Shown: positions 38,464 through 47,061, numbered from the stretch's first letter. The stretch: DNA of 55,329 nt from Micromonospora halophytica (GCF_900090245.1 NZ_FMDN01000028.1:1-55329), one strand, 5' to 3'. Notes: a model not told the origin generated them from the sequence alone. Translations and numbers: made by a program.

Positions 38464-38495
38464 GGGAGCCCGGGACCGGGCGGTTCCGGGCTCCC
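38464..38495. terminator. Bidirectional terminator between ChaB and aldehyde dehydrogenase genes
   Basis: GGGAGCCCGG (38464-38473) pairs perfectly with CCGGGCTCCC (38486-38495), 12-nt loop, between convergent stops. Confidence 0.72.
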
Positions 38496-38505
38496 GCGCG
38501 TGCGT

Positions 38506-39951
38506 TCACCAGTGGCCGCCGCCCGGGGCCTCGATGTGCACGGTCTTCACCGTGCTGAACTCGTCCAGCAGCTCCGGGCCGTACCCGAAGCCCTGGCCGC
38601 TGCCGCGGCGCGGCTGCGCGGCGCCGCCCGGCGCGCCGCCGAAGACCGCGTTGACCTTGACGGTGCCCACCGGCAGTTCCCGCCAGGCCCGCTGGGCGTG
38701 GCTCATCGACGGGGTCAGCACCGTGGCGGCCAGCCCGTACGGCGAGTCGGCGGCACACTTCAGCGCCTCGCTGAACGAGTCCACCACGACCACCGCCGCG
38801 ACCGGGCCGAACGTCTCCTCGCGGACCAGCGTCATCTCCTGCCGGCAGTCGGTGAGCACCGTGGCCGGGTAGAACGCCCCCGGCCCGTCCGGCAGCGTGC
38901 CGCCGACCCGCAGCGTCGCGCCCTCCGCGACCGCTGCGGTGACCTGGCCGTGCACGTGGTCGCGGTGCCGCCGGTCCACCAGCGGCCCCAGCTCGGTGCC
39001 CGGGTCGCGGCCCGGCCCGACCCTCAGCGCCCGCGCCCGCTCGACCAGCGCGTCGACGAAGTCCTCGGCGACGTCCCGGTGCGCGTAGATCCGCTCGACC
39101 GCCACGCAGATCTGGCCGGCGTTGGCGAACGCGCCGATCGCCGCCTGCGTCGCGGCCCAGACCGGGTCCACCCCGGCGTCGACGATCAGCGGGTCGCTGC
39201 CGCCGTTCTCCAGCAGCGCCTTCGCGCCGGTGCGGGCACAGGCCGCCGCGATGGCCCGTCCGGTCGCCGTCGAGCCGACGTGGGCGACCACGTCGACCTC
39301 CTGCGCCGCGAGGGCCGCACCCACCTCGGCGCCGCCGGTGAGCAGGGAGAGCACCCCGGCCGGCAGCGTGCTGTCGAGGATCTTCGTCAGCAGCCACCCG
39401 GTGGCCGGGGTCCGCTCGCTGGGCTTGAAGAGCACCACGTTGCCGGTGACCAGGGCCGCGCCGAGCAGCCCGCAGGAGACCGCCACCGGATCGTTCCACG
39501 GGGTGATGGCGGCGACCACGCCGCGCGGCTCCGGTGCCATGAAGTCGATCGCGGCGGCACCGCCGTGCAGGGTGCGGCCACCGCGCACCGGACCGAGTTC
39601 GGCGTACTGTCGCAACGTGCCGATGCCCGCCTCGACGCCGCCCCGCGCGTCGCCCAGCGGCTTGCCCATCTCCGCCGTGGTCGCCGCCGCCAGTTCTTCG
39701 GCCGTCGAGGCCAGGGCGTCCGCCGCCCGGTGCAGCGCCGCCGCCCGCTCCGCCGGGGGCGTCGCCGTCCACTCCGCGGCCGCGCCCCGGGCCGCCTCGA
39801 CCGCCTTGGCCACCTCGTCCGCCGTGGCCACCGGGACGGTGGCGACCGGGGAGCCGTCGGCCGGATCGTGGACCGTCAGCTCACCACCCTCGCCGCCCGC
39901 GCCCCACACTCCACCGATGACCTGTTCAACCCTGTACATGCGGCAGCGCAT
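38506..39951 (-). CDS. NAD(P)-dependent aldehyde dehydrogenase
   Basis: A 481-residue aldehyde dehydrogenase oxidising an aldehyde to its acid. The N-T-P-W-N-type motif reads I-T-P-W-N-D-P, the general base Glu is in L-L-E-N-G-G-S-D-P, the catalytic Cys in F-A-N-A-G-Q-I-C-V-A, and E-E-T-F-G-P-V-A follows. The pattern is closest to the succinate-semialdehyde/betaine-type branch; the substrate is not fixed. L-E-N-G-G in place of the usual L-E-L-G-G is a small oddity. ATG 39951 has GGGAG 6 nt upstream; ATG 39939 would be the leaderless start if the SigB-type motif at 39950-39974 is used. It is divergent from the phytoene desaturase-like gene. Confidence 0.88.
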   Translation of the reverse strand: MRCRMYRVEQVIGGVWGAGGEGGELTVHDPADGSPVATVPVATADEVAKAVEAARGAAAEWTATPPAERAAALHRAADALASTAEELAAATTAEMGKPLGDARGGVEAGIGTLRQYAELGPVRGGRTLHGGAAAIDFMAPEPRGVVAAITPWNDPVAVSCGLLGAALVTGNVVLFKPSERTPATGWLLTKILDSTLPAGVLSLLTGGAEVGAALAAQEVDVVAHVGSTATGRAIAAACARTGAKALLENGGSDPLIVDAGVDPVWAATQAAIGAFANAGQICVAVERIYAHRDVAEDFVDALVERARALRVGPGRDPGTELGPLVDRRHRDHVHGQVTAAVAEGATLRVGGTLPDGPGAFYPATVLTDCRQEMTLVREETFGPVAAVVVVDSFSEALKCAADSPYGLAATVLTPSMSHAQRAWRELPVGTVKVNAVFGGAPGGAAQPRRGSGQGFGYGPELLDEFSTVKTVHIEAPGGGHW

Positions 39952-39974
39952 GCCCCGCTCCCGGCGAGGCAAAC
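39950..39974 (-). promoter_or_regulatory. Possible SigB/SigF-type promoter of the aldehyde dehydrogenase gene
   Basis: On the minus strand GTTT (39974-39971), 15-nt spacer, GGGCAT (39955-39950), one base off GGGTAT. It overlaps the upstream ATG candidate, so if active it would drive the ATG at 39939 without a leader. Confidence 0.4.
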
Positions 39975-39976
39975 GC

Positions 39977-40002
39977 GTTTCGCCCGGTTGCCGGCCGGGT
40001 AG
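39977..40002 (+). promoter_or_regulatory. SigB/SigF-type promoter of the phytoene desaturase-like gene
   Basis: GTTT (39977-39980), 16-nt spacer, GGGTAG (39997-40002), ending 10 nt before ATG 40012. Its -35 and that of the divergent promoter form the palindrome AAACGCGTTT (39971-39980). Confidence 0.58.
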
Positions 40003-40011
40003 CCGGATCGG

Positions 40012-41616
40012 ATGATCGACAGCGGGACGGAGACCGCGGACGCCGTCGTCGTCGGGGCGGGGCACAACGGGCTGGTGGCCGCGAACCTGCTCGCCGACGC
40101 CGGCTGGGACGTGCTGGTGCTGGAGGCGACCGGCGTCCCCGGCGGGGCGGTCCGTTCCGCCGAGGTGACCGCCCCCGGCTACCTCAGCGACCTCTACAGC
40201 TCCTTCTACCCCCTCGGGTACGCCTCGCCGGTGCTGCGCCGGCTCGGCCTCGACGCGCACGGCCTGACCTGGACCCACGCCCCGGACGTCCTGGCACACG
40301 TGCTGCCCGACGGGCGCGCGGCGGTGCTCAACCGCGACCCGGCGCACAGCGCCGCCTCGATGGAGGCGTTCGCCCCCGGCGACGGGCAGCGCTGGATCGA
40401 CACGTACGACGACTGGCGCACCGTCTCCCGCCCACTGCTGGACGCCCTGTTCACCCCGTTCCCGCCGGTACGCAACGGCCTCGAGCTGCTCGGTCGGCTG
40501 CGGGCGGCCGGAGCCCTGCGACTGGCCCGCCGGCTGGTGCTGCCGAGCCGCCAACTCGGCCGCGAGCTGTTCCGGGGCGAGGGCGCCCCCGCCCTGATGG
40601 CGAGCTGCGCCCTGCACACCGACCTGTCTCCGGACGACGCCGGCTCCGGGATCTACGGCTGGCTGCTGGCCATGCTCGGCCAGGAGGTCGGCTGGCCGGT
40701 CCCGGTCGGCGGGGCGCAGAAGATCACCGACGCGCTGATGGACCGGCTGCTGGCCCGGGGCGGGCGGATCAGCTACTCCGCCCCGGTCGACCGGGTGCTG
40801 GTGGCCCGGGGCCGGGCGATGGGCGTACGCACGGCCGGCGGCACGCTCTGGCGGGCCCGCCGGGCGGTGTTGGCCGACGTGCCCGCCCCCGTGCTCTACC
40901 TGGACCTGGTCGGCGCGGCCGCGCTGCCGCCCCGGCTGGTGGAGGACCTGGCGCACTTCCGCTGGGACGGCTCGACCGTCAAGGTCGACTGGGCGCTGGA
41001 CGGGCCGATGCCGTGGACCAACCCGCAGCTGCGCGGAGCCGGGACGCTGCACCTGGCCACCGACCTCGACGGCCTCACCCGGTACGCCGCCGACCTGGCC
41101 TGCGGCCAGGTCCCGGAGGAGCCGTTCCTGCTGGTCGGCCAGATGACCACCGCCGACGCCCGACGGTCACCGGCGGGCACCGAGTCGCTCTGGTCGTACA
41201 CCCACCTGCCGTTCCGGCGGGACTGGCGGGTCGAGGACGTGACCCGGCACGTCGACCGGATGGAGGCGGTGCTCCAGCGGTACGCCCCCGGCTTCAAGGC
41301 CCTGGTCCGAGGCCGGTTCGTGGCCGGTCCGGCGGACCTGGAGGAGCGCAACCCGGGCCTGGTCGGTGGGGCGGTCGGTGGCGGCACCGCCGCCGCGTAC
41401 CAGCAGCTCTTCCTGCGGCCGGTGCCCGGGCTGGGCCGGCCCGACACCCCGGTCGACCGGCTCTACCTGGCCAACGCCTCGGCGCACCCGGGCGGCGGTG
41501 TGCACGGCGCGCCGGGCGCGAACGCGGCCCGGGCGGCGCTGCACCGCGACCGCGCGCTGACCGGCGGACTGTACGCCCGGGTGATCGGCGCGGCGCACCG
41601 CGCCGTCTACCGCTGA
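40012..41616 (+). CDS. FAD-dependent phytoene desaturase-like oxidoreductase
   Basis: A 534-residue flavoprotein of the CrtI/NAD(P)-binding-8 type. The FAD motif V-V-V-G-A-G-H-N-G-L-V-A-A-N-L-L is at about 12-27, followed by E-A-T-G-V-P-G-G-A-V-R-S. The C-terminal L-Y-L-A-N-A-S-A-H-P-G-G-G-V-H-G-A-P-G-A-N-A-A is the second dinucleotide contact typical of this branch. The substrate is unknown; relatives desaturate or isomerise carotenoids and other lipids, but no phytoene synthase or other carotenoid gene is nearby. There is no ribosome site before ATG 40012, fitting a leaderless message from the SigB-type promoter. Confidence 0.85.
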   Translation: MIDSGTETADAVVVGAGHNGLVAANLLADAGWDVLVLEATGVPGGAVRSAEVTAPGYLSDLYSSFYPLGYASPVLRRLGLDAHGLTWTHAPDVLAHVLPDGRAAVLNRDPAHSAASMEAFAPGDGQRWIDTYDDWRTVSRPLLDALFTPFPPVRNGLELLGRLRAAGALRLARRLVLPSRQLGRELFRGEGAPALMASCALHTDLSPDDAGSGIYGWLLAMLGQEVGWPVPVGGAQKITDALMDRLLARGGRISYSAPVDRVLVARGRAMGVRTAGGTLWRARRAVLADVPAPVLYLDLVGAAALPPRLVEDLAHFRWDGSTVKVDWALDGPMPWTNPQLRGAGTLHLATDLDGLTRYAADLACGQVPEEPFLLVGQMTTADARRSPAGTESLWSYTHLPFRRDWRVEDVTRHVDRMEAVLQRYAPGFKALVRGRFVAGPADLEERNPGLVGGAVGGGTAAAYQQLFLRPVPGLGRPDTPVDRLYLANASAHPGGGVHGAPGANAARAALHRDRALTGGLYARVIGAAHRAVYR

Positions 41617-41645
41617 CGGCCCGGTGGCATGGCACGACCGGGCCG
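41617..41645. terminator. Bidirectional terminator between oxidoreductase and GT2 genes
   Basis: CGGCCCGGT (41617-41625) pairs perfectly with ACCGGGCCG (41637-41645), 11-nt loop, immediately after the oxidoreductase stop. Confidence 0.68.
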
Positions 41646-41664
41646 GGTGACCCGCCGGGAGGGG

Positions 41665-42432
41665 TCAGCGCTCCAGGTTCCGGTGCCGGGTACGCAGCTT
41701 GAACGGCATCAGGGCGCTCTCCACCTTGGTGGCGGTGGTCATCTTCGAGTCGCCGTCGCGCCGCTCCTCGAAGCGGATCGGCACCTCCAGGATGGTGTGC
41801 CCGAGCTTGGTGGCCAGGTAGTGCATCTCGACCTGGAAGCTGTAGCCGTTGGACTGCACCCGTTCCAGCCCGATGTCGCGCAGCGCGTCGGCCCGCCAGA
41901 TCTTGAAGCCGGCGGTGAGGTCGCGGATGCGCACCCGCAGCAGGGTGTGCACGTACAGGTTGGCCCAGCCGCTGAGCGCGCGACGGTAGAGCGGCCAGTT
42001 CTCGTCCAACTCGCCGCCGGGGACGTAACGGGAGCCGATCACCACGCTGGCCTGCGTGGAGAGCAGCGCGCCGAGCATGCCGGGCAGCGCCTCCGGCGGG
42101 TGCGACAGGTCGGCGTCCATCTGCGCGACGTACTCCGCGCCACCGTCGAGGGCCCGGCTGATCCCGTCGACGTACGCCCGGCCCAGCCCCTCCTTGCCGG
42201 CGCGGTGCACGACCTGGACCCGGTCCGGGTGCTCGACGGCGAGCTTGTCGGCGACCTCGCCGGTGCCGTCCGGGGAGTTGTCGTCGGCGACCAGCACCGT
42301 CAGGCCCGGCAGCGGCAGGGTGAGGAGCCGCTCGACCAGTACCGGGAGGTTGCCCGCCTCGTTGTAGGTGGGGACCACGACGGTCAGGCGTGCGTCCCGC
42401 CAGGGCGAGGGCAGCTCCACGGGTTCGATCAT
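41665..42432 (-). CDS. Polyprenol monophosphomannose synthase (GT2)
   Basis: A 255-residue glycosyltransferase family 2 enzyme of the dolichol-phosphate-mannose synthase type. It would move mannose from GDP-mannose to polyprenyl phosphate at the inner face of the membrane, supplying protein O-mannosylation and lipoglycan synthesis. Motifs: V-V-V-P-T-Y-N-E-A-G-N-L, A-D-D-N-S-P-D-G-T, and the metal-binding Q-M-D-A-D-L-S-H-P. R-D-L-T-A-G-F-K-I-W is the acceptor loop. No membrane domain or fused Lnt is present. ATG 42432 is preferred (AGAGG 9 nt upstream); ATG 42441 is an alternative. It lies close to the heptose operon, so both may feed cell-surface glycans. Confidence 0.88.
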   Translation of the reverse strand: MIEPVELPSPWRDARLTVVVPTYNEAGNLPVLVERLLTLPLPGLTVLVADDNSPDGTGEVADKLAVEHPDRVQVVHRAGKEGLGRAYVDGISRALDGGAEYVAQMDADLSHPPEALPGMLGALLSTQASVVIGSRYVPGGELDENWPLYRRALSGWANLYVHTLLRVRIRDLTAGFKIWRADALRDIGLERVQSNGYSFQVEMHYLATKLGHTILEVPIRFEERRDGDSKMTTATKVESALMPFKLRTRHRNLER

Positions 42433-42538
42433 GACGGACATCCTCTGGTTGCCGACGGTTTTCCCCCAAAGGGTAGCCAGTGCCGTGCCGGTGCCCGTCG
42501 AGGCTCCCCGCCCGCGCCGCCGACACCGGGGCCGACCG

Positions 42539-43000
42539 TCAGCGCCGCGCGCGTTCGTCCGCCTTCTGCCGGGTGGCGATGTCCGACAGCCGGCGCAGGG
42601 TCTCCTTGTTGCGCTGGTGCAGCACCAGGTCGTTGAGCTTGTTGCGGACCCAGCGCAGCGGTCCGGCGGCGAAGTCCTCGCCGATGCGCACCCGGGTGCC
42701 GAAGCCGTCACCGACCGGTTCCAGGGTGAACACGACGACCGCCTCGCCGGCCGGCCAGAGGCCGGCCTTGATGACCAGCTTGTGCGGCGGCTCGCAGGCC
42801 AGCACGGTGGAGGAGTCCTCCAGGGAGAACGGCCAGGGCCCGGCCCGGTGGTGCAGCCGGGTGCCCGCCCGGGGCCAGTCGGCGTCCACGTCGCGTACGT
42901 GTGCCGTGCCGACCACCCAGTCGCTGTACGTCCACCCGTCGGCGAGCACGTCGAAGACCTGCTGCGGGGGAGCGTCGATCACCTTCTCCACAATCGCCAC
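42539..43000 (-). CDS. SRPBCC-fold protein (second copy)
   Basis: A 153-residue helix-grip protein: A-I-V-E-K-V-I-D-A-P-P-Q-Q-V-F-D-V-L-A-D-G-W-T-Y at the start, then G-T-A-H-V-R-D-V-D-A-D-W-P and a basic C-terminal helix (R-R-L-S-D-I-A-T-R-Q-K). It differs clearly from the SRPBCC protein at 35.9 kb. The ligand is unknown. GTG 43000 follows AGGG only weakly, and a SigB-type promoter ends 10 nt upstream, so the message may be leaderless. It is divergent from the heptose operon. Confidence 0.83.
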   Translation of the reverse strand: MAIVEKVIDAPPQQVFDVLADGWTYSDWVVGTAHVRDVDADWPRAGTRLHHRAGPWPFSLEDSSTVLACEPPHKLVIKAGLWPAGEAVVVFTLEPVGDGFGTRVRIGEDFAAGPLRWVRNKLNDLVLHQRNKETLRRLSDIATRQKADERARR

Positions 43001-43009
43001 CGCGACCCT

Positions 43010-43035
43010 GTACCCCGGCCGCCGCGGGATCTAAC
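43010..43035 (-). promoter_or_regulatory. SigB/SigF-type promoter of the SRPBCC gene
   Basis: On the minus strand GTTA (43035-43032), 16-nt spacer, GGGTAC (43015-43010). The GTG start at 43000 is 10 bases past the -10. Its -35 mirrors that of the rightward promoter (CTAAC 43031-43035, GTTAG 43044-43048). Confidence 0.55.
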
Positions 43036-43043
43036 GGGACGGC

Positions 43044-43069
43044 GTTAGCTTCTCCGGGGCGGTGGGTAA
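43044..43069 (+). promoter_or_regulatory. SigB/SigF-type promoter of the heptose operon
   Basis: GTTA (43044-43047), 16-nt spacer, GGGTAA (43064-43069). Transcription would begin near 43077, about 50 nt before the first ATG of the operon. Confidence 0.5.
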
Positions 43070-43127
43070 GGCCCGACCGGCGACCGTGCGGACTCCGGCG
43101 ACGGCGACGAGCCGTAGCGCCGGGTAG

Positions 43128-44888
43128 ATGATGTTTACTCCCCGGGGCTCCGGGAACCCGCCGCCCGTGCGACGGGACCAGGTGGAGCCGGATCAGCGCA
43201 GGTCAGGCCGGGTGGAACCGGCCGGGCGGGGCGCGCCGCAGCCGGTCCTGTTCGACGCGGTGCTGCTGGACCGCGACGGCACCCTGATCGAGGACGTGCC
43301 GTACAACGGCGACCCGGACAAGGTGCGCCCGGTGCCGGGCGCCCGGGAGGCGCTGGACCGGTTGCGTGCCGCCGGGCTGCGCCTGGGCGTGGTCACCAAC
43401 CAGTCGGGCCTGGCCCGGGGGCTGTTCACCGCCGGGCAGATGCGGGCGGTGCACGCGCGGGTCGAGGAACTGCTCGGCCCGTTCGACACCTGGCAGGTCT
43501 GCCCGCACGACGAGCGGGCCGGCTGCGACTGCCGCAAGCCGGCCCCCGGCATGGTGCGTGCCGCCGCCCACGCCCTCGGCACCACCCCGGACCGGTGCGT
43601 CGTGGTCGGCGACATCGGCGCGGACATGACCGCGGCCGGCGCGGCCGGCGCCACCGGCATCATGGTGCCCACCGCCACCACCCGCCCGGCCGAGGTGGCC
43701 GCCGCGCCCGCCGTGGTGGCCGACCTGCCGGCGGCGGTCACCGCCGTCCTCGCCCGGGCCGCCCTGGTCACCGGCCCGGCACCGGGCCCGCGCCGGGGCA
43801 CCGTGCTGGTGGCGCGCAGCGACTCCGCCGGGGACGTGCTGGTCACCGGCCCGGCCGTCCGGGCCGTCGCCGCCGGCGCCGAGCGGGTCGTGCTGCTCTG
43901 CGGGTCGCGTGGCCGGGAGGCCGCCGCCCTGCTGCCCGGCGTCGACGAGCTGATCGAGTGGCCACTGCCCTGGATCGACGGCGACCCCGCCCCCGTCGAC
44001 CCCGACGACGTCCACGCGCTGACCGCCCGCCTGGCCGCGGTCGGCGCGGACGAGGCGGTCGTCTTCACCTCCTTCCACCAGTCGCCGCTGCCCCTGGCGC
44101 TGCTGCTGCGGATGGCCGGGGTGCCGAGGATCAGCGCGATCAGCGACGACTACCCGGGCAGTCTGCTCGACGTCCGGCACCGGGTGCCGGACGGCGTGCC
44201 GGAACCCGAGCGGGCCCTCTCGCTGGCCGCCGCGGCCGGCTTCGCGCTGCCGCCGGAGGACCAGCCGACCCTGCGGGTACGCACCGACGGGCTGCCCCCG
44301 CCGCCGGACCGGCTCGGCCGAGCGGGCTACGTGGTGGTGCACCCCGGCTCCGCGGTGCCGACCCGGGCCTGCCCGCCCGAGCTGGCGGCCCGGATCGTCC
44401 GGGTGCTCGCCGCCGCCGGACACCGGGTCGTGGTCACCGGCGGCCCGGAGGAGACGACGCTGACCGCCCAGGTGGCCGGGGACGTCGGCCTTGACCTCGG
44501 CGGGCGCACCGGGCTGGCCGAGCTGGCCGCCGTACTCGCCGGCGCCGGGGCGCTCGTCGTCGGCAACACCGGCCCCGCCCACCTCGCCGCCGCGCTGGGT
44601 GTCCCGGTGGTGAGCCTCTTCGCCCCCACCGTCCCGTACGGACAGTGGGGGCCCTACCGGGTGCCGGCCGTACGCCTCGGCGACGCCGCCGCGCCGTGCC
44701 GGGACACCCGGGCCACCCGCTGCCCGGTGCCCGGACACCCCTGCCTCGCCGCGGTCGAGCCGGGCCGGGTCCTCGATGCCGTACGGCTGCTCGGCGTGCC
44801 CGCCGACGCCCCCGCCGCCGCGACGGTCACCGCCGCGCCGGGACCGGGCGCACCGGTGGTGGTCACCGGCGGCGGGAGCCCCCGATGA
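43128..44888 (+). CDS. GmhB-type HAD phosphatase fused to a GT9 heptosyltransferase-like domain
   Basis: First gene of the heptose operon, 586 residues from ATG 43128. The N-terminal domain is a HAD-IIIA phosphatase: D-R-D-G-T-L, T-N-Q-S-G, the zinc loop C-P-H-x5-C-D-C-R-K-P and V-G-D-I-G-A-D-M. That is the GmhB signature for removing the 7-phosphate from heptose-1,7-bisphosphate. From about residue 220 a glycosyltransferase family 9 domain follows (V-H-P-G-S-A, T-G-G-P-E-E, G-N-T-G-P-A-H-L-A-A-A-L-G). GmhB and heptosyltransferases are separate proteins elsewhere. The true start is unsure: GTG 43167, 43182 or 43209 would trim a Pro/Arg-rich lead. A second SigB-like motif (GTTT 43133-43136, N15, GGGAAC 43152-43157) would favour 43167. 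It overlaps the next gene by 4 bases. Confidence 0.87.
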   Translation: MMFTPRGSGNPPPVRRDQVEPDQRRSGRVEPAGRGAPQPVLFDAVLLDRDGTLIEDVPYNGDPDKVRPVPGAREALDRLRAAGLRLGVVTNQSGLARGLFTAGQMRAVHARVEELLGPFDTWQVCPHDERAGCDCRKPAPGMVRAAAHALGTTPDRCVVVGDIGADMTAAGAAGATGIMVPTATTRPAEVAAAPAVVADLPAAVTAVLARAALVTGPAPGPRRGTVLVARSDSAGDVLVTGPAVRAVAAGAERVVLLCGSRGREAAALLPGVDELIEWPLPWIDGDPAPVDPDDVHALTARLAAVGADEAVVFTSFHQSPLPLALLLRMAGVPRISAISDDYPGSLLDVRHRVPDGVPEPERALSLAAAAGFALPPEDQPTLRVRTDGLPPPPDRLGRAGYVVVHPGSAVPTRACPPELAARIVRVLAAAGHRVVVTGGPEETTLTAQVAGDVGLDLGGRTGLAELAAVLAGAGALVVGNTGPAHLAAALGVPVVSLFAPTVPYGQWGPYRVPAVRLGDAAAPCRDTRATRCPVPGHPCLAAVEPGRVLDAVRLLGVPADAPAAATVTAAPGPGAPVVVTGGGSPR

Positions 44889-45859
44889 ACGTCCTGGTGT
44901 GGCACGTGCACGGCTCCTGGACCACCTCCTTCGTGCACGGCAAGCACCGCTACCTGGTGCCGGTCACCCCCGACCGCGGCCCGTACGGGCTGGGCCGGGC
45001 GCGCACCTACCCGTGGCCGGACAGCGCCGTCGAGGTCACCCCGCAGCAGTTGCGCCGCGAGGAGGTCGACGTGGTGCTGCTGCAACGCCCCGAGGAGTTC
45101 GACCTGGCCTGCGACTGGCTCGGCCGGCGGGTCGGCCGGGACGTGCCGGCCATCTACGTCGAGCACAACACCCCCAAGGGCGACGTGCCGAACACCCGCC
45201 ACCCGATGGCCGACCGCGACGACCTGCTGCTCACCCACGTCACGCACTTCAACGAGCTGTTCTACGACAACGGCGGCACCCGCACCGCCGTCGTCGAGCA
45301 CGGCGTGGTGCCGCCCGCCGTCGGCTGGACCGGGGAGCTGGACCGGCTCGCCGTGGTCGTCAACGAGCCGGTGCGCCGGTGGCGGGTCACCGGCACCGAC
45401 CTGCTGACCCGCTTCGCCGAGATCGCCCCGCTGGACGTCTTCGGCATGAAGGTGGCCGGGCTCGCCGACCACCTGGGTCTCCCCGCCGACCGGCTGACCA
45501 GCCACGACGACGTGCCACAGCACCGGATGCACGCCGAGCTGGCCCGGCGGCGGGCGTACCTGCACCTGTGCCGGTGGACCTCGCTGGGGCTGAGCCTGAT
45601 CGAGGCGATGAGCATGGGCATGCCGGTGGTCGCGCTCGCCACCACCGAAGCCGTCGAAGCCGTGCCACCGGCTGCCGGCGCGCTCTCCACCCGGGTGGAC
45701 GTGCTGGTGGGGGCCGCGCGGCGGTTCGTCACCGAGCCCGCCGAGGCCCGCCGGGCGGGCGAGCAGGCCCGCGCCGCCGCCCTCGGCCGCTACGGCCTGG
45801 ACCGTTTCCTCGCCGACTGGGACCGCCTGCTGGAGGAGGAAGTATGCGCATCGCGATGA
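44885..45859 (+). CDS. Glycosyltransferase, GT4-like
   Basis: A 324-residue glycosyltransferase of GT-B fold. The start M-N-V-L-V-W-H-V-H-G-S-W is typical, Y-V-E-H-N-T-P lies in the acceptor half, and the donor half carries S-L-G-L-S-L-I-E-A-M-S-M-G-M-P-V-V-A, the GT4 E-x7-E-like region. The donor sugar cannot be read from sequence; within this operon it may use the activated heptose or add neighbouring sugars. ATG 44885 overlaps the upstream stop (ATGA), and its 3' end overlaps the next gene by 16 bases. Confidence 0.82.
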   Translation: MNVLVWHVHGSWTTSFVHGKHRYLVPVTPDRGPYGLGRARTYPWPDSAVEVTPQQLRREEVDVVLLQRPEEFDLACDWLGRRVGRDVPAIYVEHNTPKGDVPNTRHPMADRDDLLLTHVTHFNELFYDNGGTRTAVVEHGVVPPAVGWTGELDRLAVVVNEPVRRWRVTGTDLLTRFAEIAPLDVFGMKVAGLADHLGLPADRLTSHDDVPQHRMHAELARRRAYLHLCRWTSLGLSLIEAMSMGMPVVALATTEAVEAVPPAAGALSTRVDVLVGAARRFVTEPAEARRAGEQARAAALGRYGLDRFLADWDRLLEEEVCASR

Positions 45860-47061
45860 TCTCCGAGCACGCCAGCCCGCTCGCCGTGCTGGGCGGTGAG
45901 GACGCCGGCGGGCAGAACACGCATGTCGCGGAACTCTCCGCCGCGCTGGCGGCCGCCGGGCACGACGTGAAGGTCTACACCCGCCGCGACGCCGTCGACC
46001 TGCCGGTCACCGTCCGCGCCCCCGACGGGTACGACGTGGTGCACGTACCGGCCGGGCCGGCCGAGCCGGTGGCCAAGGATGCCCTGCTGCCGCACATGAA
46101 GGAATTCAGCGGATGGCTGGTGGAGCACTGGCGCGGCGGGGACTGGACACCCGAGGTGATCCACGCGCACTTCTGGATGAGCGGGCTCGCCGCGCTGGCC
46201 GCCAGCCGGCAGACCGGGGTGCCGGTGGTGCAGACGTACCACGCGCTGGGCACGGTCAAGAAACGCCACCAGGGGGTGCAGGACACCAGCCCGGCCCGCC
46301 GGATCTCCTACGAACGGGAACTGGGCCGCGCGGTGGACCGGGTGGTCGCCCAGTGCCAGGACGAGGTGGGCGAACTGGTCCGCCTCGGCGTCCCCCGCTC
46401 CCGGATGACGGTGGTTCCCTCCGGGGTCAACCTGACCACCTTCGCCCCGCTCGGCCCCGCCGCCGACCGGGAGCCCGACCGGCCCCGCGTGCTCACCGTC
46501 GGCCGGCTGGTGGAACGCAAGGGCTTCCAGACCGTCGTGCGGGCCATGGAGCTGGTGCCGCAGGCGGAGTGCGTCATCGTCGGCGGGCCGCCCGCCGGGC
46601 TGCTGGAGACCGACCCGTACGCCCGCCGGCTGCGGGCGCTGGCCGAGACGTGCGGGGTGGCCGACCGGGTGAAGCTGGTCGGCGCGGTGCCCCGCGAGGA
46701 GATGGGCCGCTGGTACCGCTCGGCCGACCTGCTGGTCGCCGCCCCCTGGTACGAGCCGTTCGGCCTCACCCCGCTGGAGGCGATGGCGTGCGGCGTGCCC
46801 GTGGTCGGCACCGCCGTCGGCGGGATCAAGGACACCGTCGTGGACGGGGTCACCGGCGACCTGCTGCCGGCCCGTGACCCGCAGGCGTTGGGCACCGCGA
46901 TCCAGCGCCTGCTCGACGACCGGATCCGCCGTTTCGGGTACGCCACCGAGGCGCTGCGACGCGCCCGCCGCAGCTACTCCTGGGGCACCGCCGCGGAACG
47001 GCTGGCGGAGCTGTACGGCGAGGTGGTCGCGGTGCGCCGGCCGACCCGGGTGGTCGCCTGA
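45844..47061 (+). CDS. Glycosyltransferase family 4 protein
   Basis: A 405-residue GT4 enzyme with GT-B fold. The start M-R-I-A-M-I-S-E-H-A-S-P-L, then G-G-E-D-A-G-G-Q-N-T-H-V-A-E-L (nucleotide-sugar glycine loop), V-P-S-G-V-N-L, V-G-R-L-V-E-R-K-G-F-Q and the donor motif E-P-F-G-L-T-P-L-E-A-M-A-C-G-V-P-V-V are all intact. It resembles MshA/sucrose-synthase-like enzymes in layout, but MshA acts on inositol phosphate and this context differs. It starts inside the previous gene (16-base overlap) and its stop overlaps gmhA (TGATG). Confidence 0.87.
   Translation: MRIAMISEHASPLAVLGGEDAGGQNTHVAELSAALAAAGHDVKVYTRRDAVDLPVTVRAPDGYDVVHVPAGPAEPVAKDALLPHMKEFSGWLVEHWRGGDWTPEVIHAHFWMSGLAALAASRQTGVPVVQTYHALGTVKKRHQGVQDTSPARRISYERELGRAVDRVVAQCQDEVGELVRLGVPRSRMTVVPSGVNLTTFAPLGPAADREPDRPRVLTVGRLVERKGFQTVVRAMELVPQAECVIVGGPPAGLLETDPYARRLRALAETCGVADRVKLVGAVPREEMGRWYRSADLLVAAPWYEPFGLTPLEAMACGVPVVGTAVGGIKDTVVDGVTGDLLPARDPQALGTAIQRLLDDRIRRFGYATEALRRARRSYSWGTAAERLAELYGEVVAVRRPTRVVA

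Noticed and set aside
40012..41616. Carotenoid biosynthesis cluster around the phytoene desaturase-like gene
   Set aside because: No phytoene synthase, GGPP synthase or cyclase gene is nearby; one flavoprotein alone does not support a pathway.
42462..42476. GTTT near GGGTAG upstream of the GT2 gene as a SigB promoter
   Set aside because: The spacing is about 9 bases and the orientation is away from the gene, so it does not fit the class.
45844..47061. GT4 gene considered as mshA of mycothiol synthesis
   Set aside because: The fold is similar, but all neighbours belong to heptose synthesis and there is no other mycothiol gene; family-level naming is safer.
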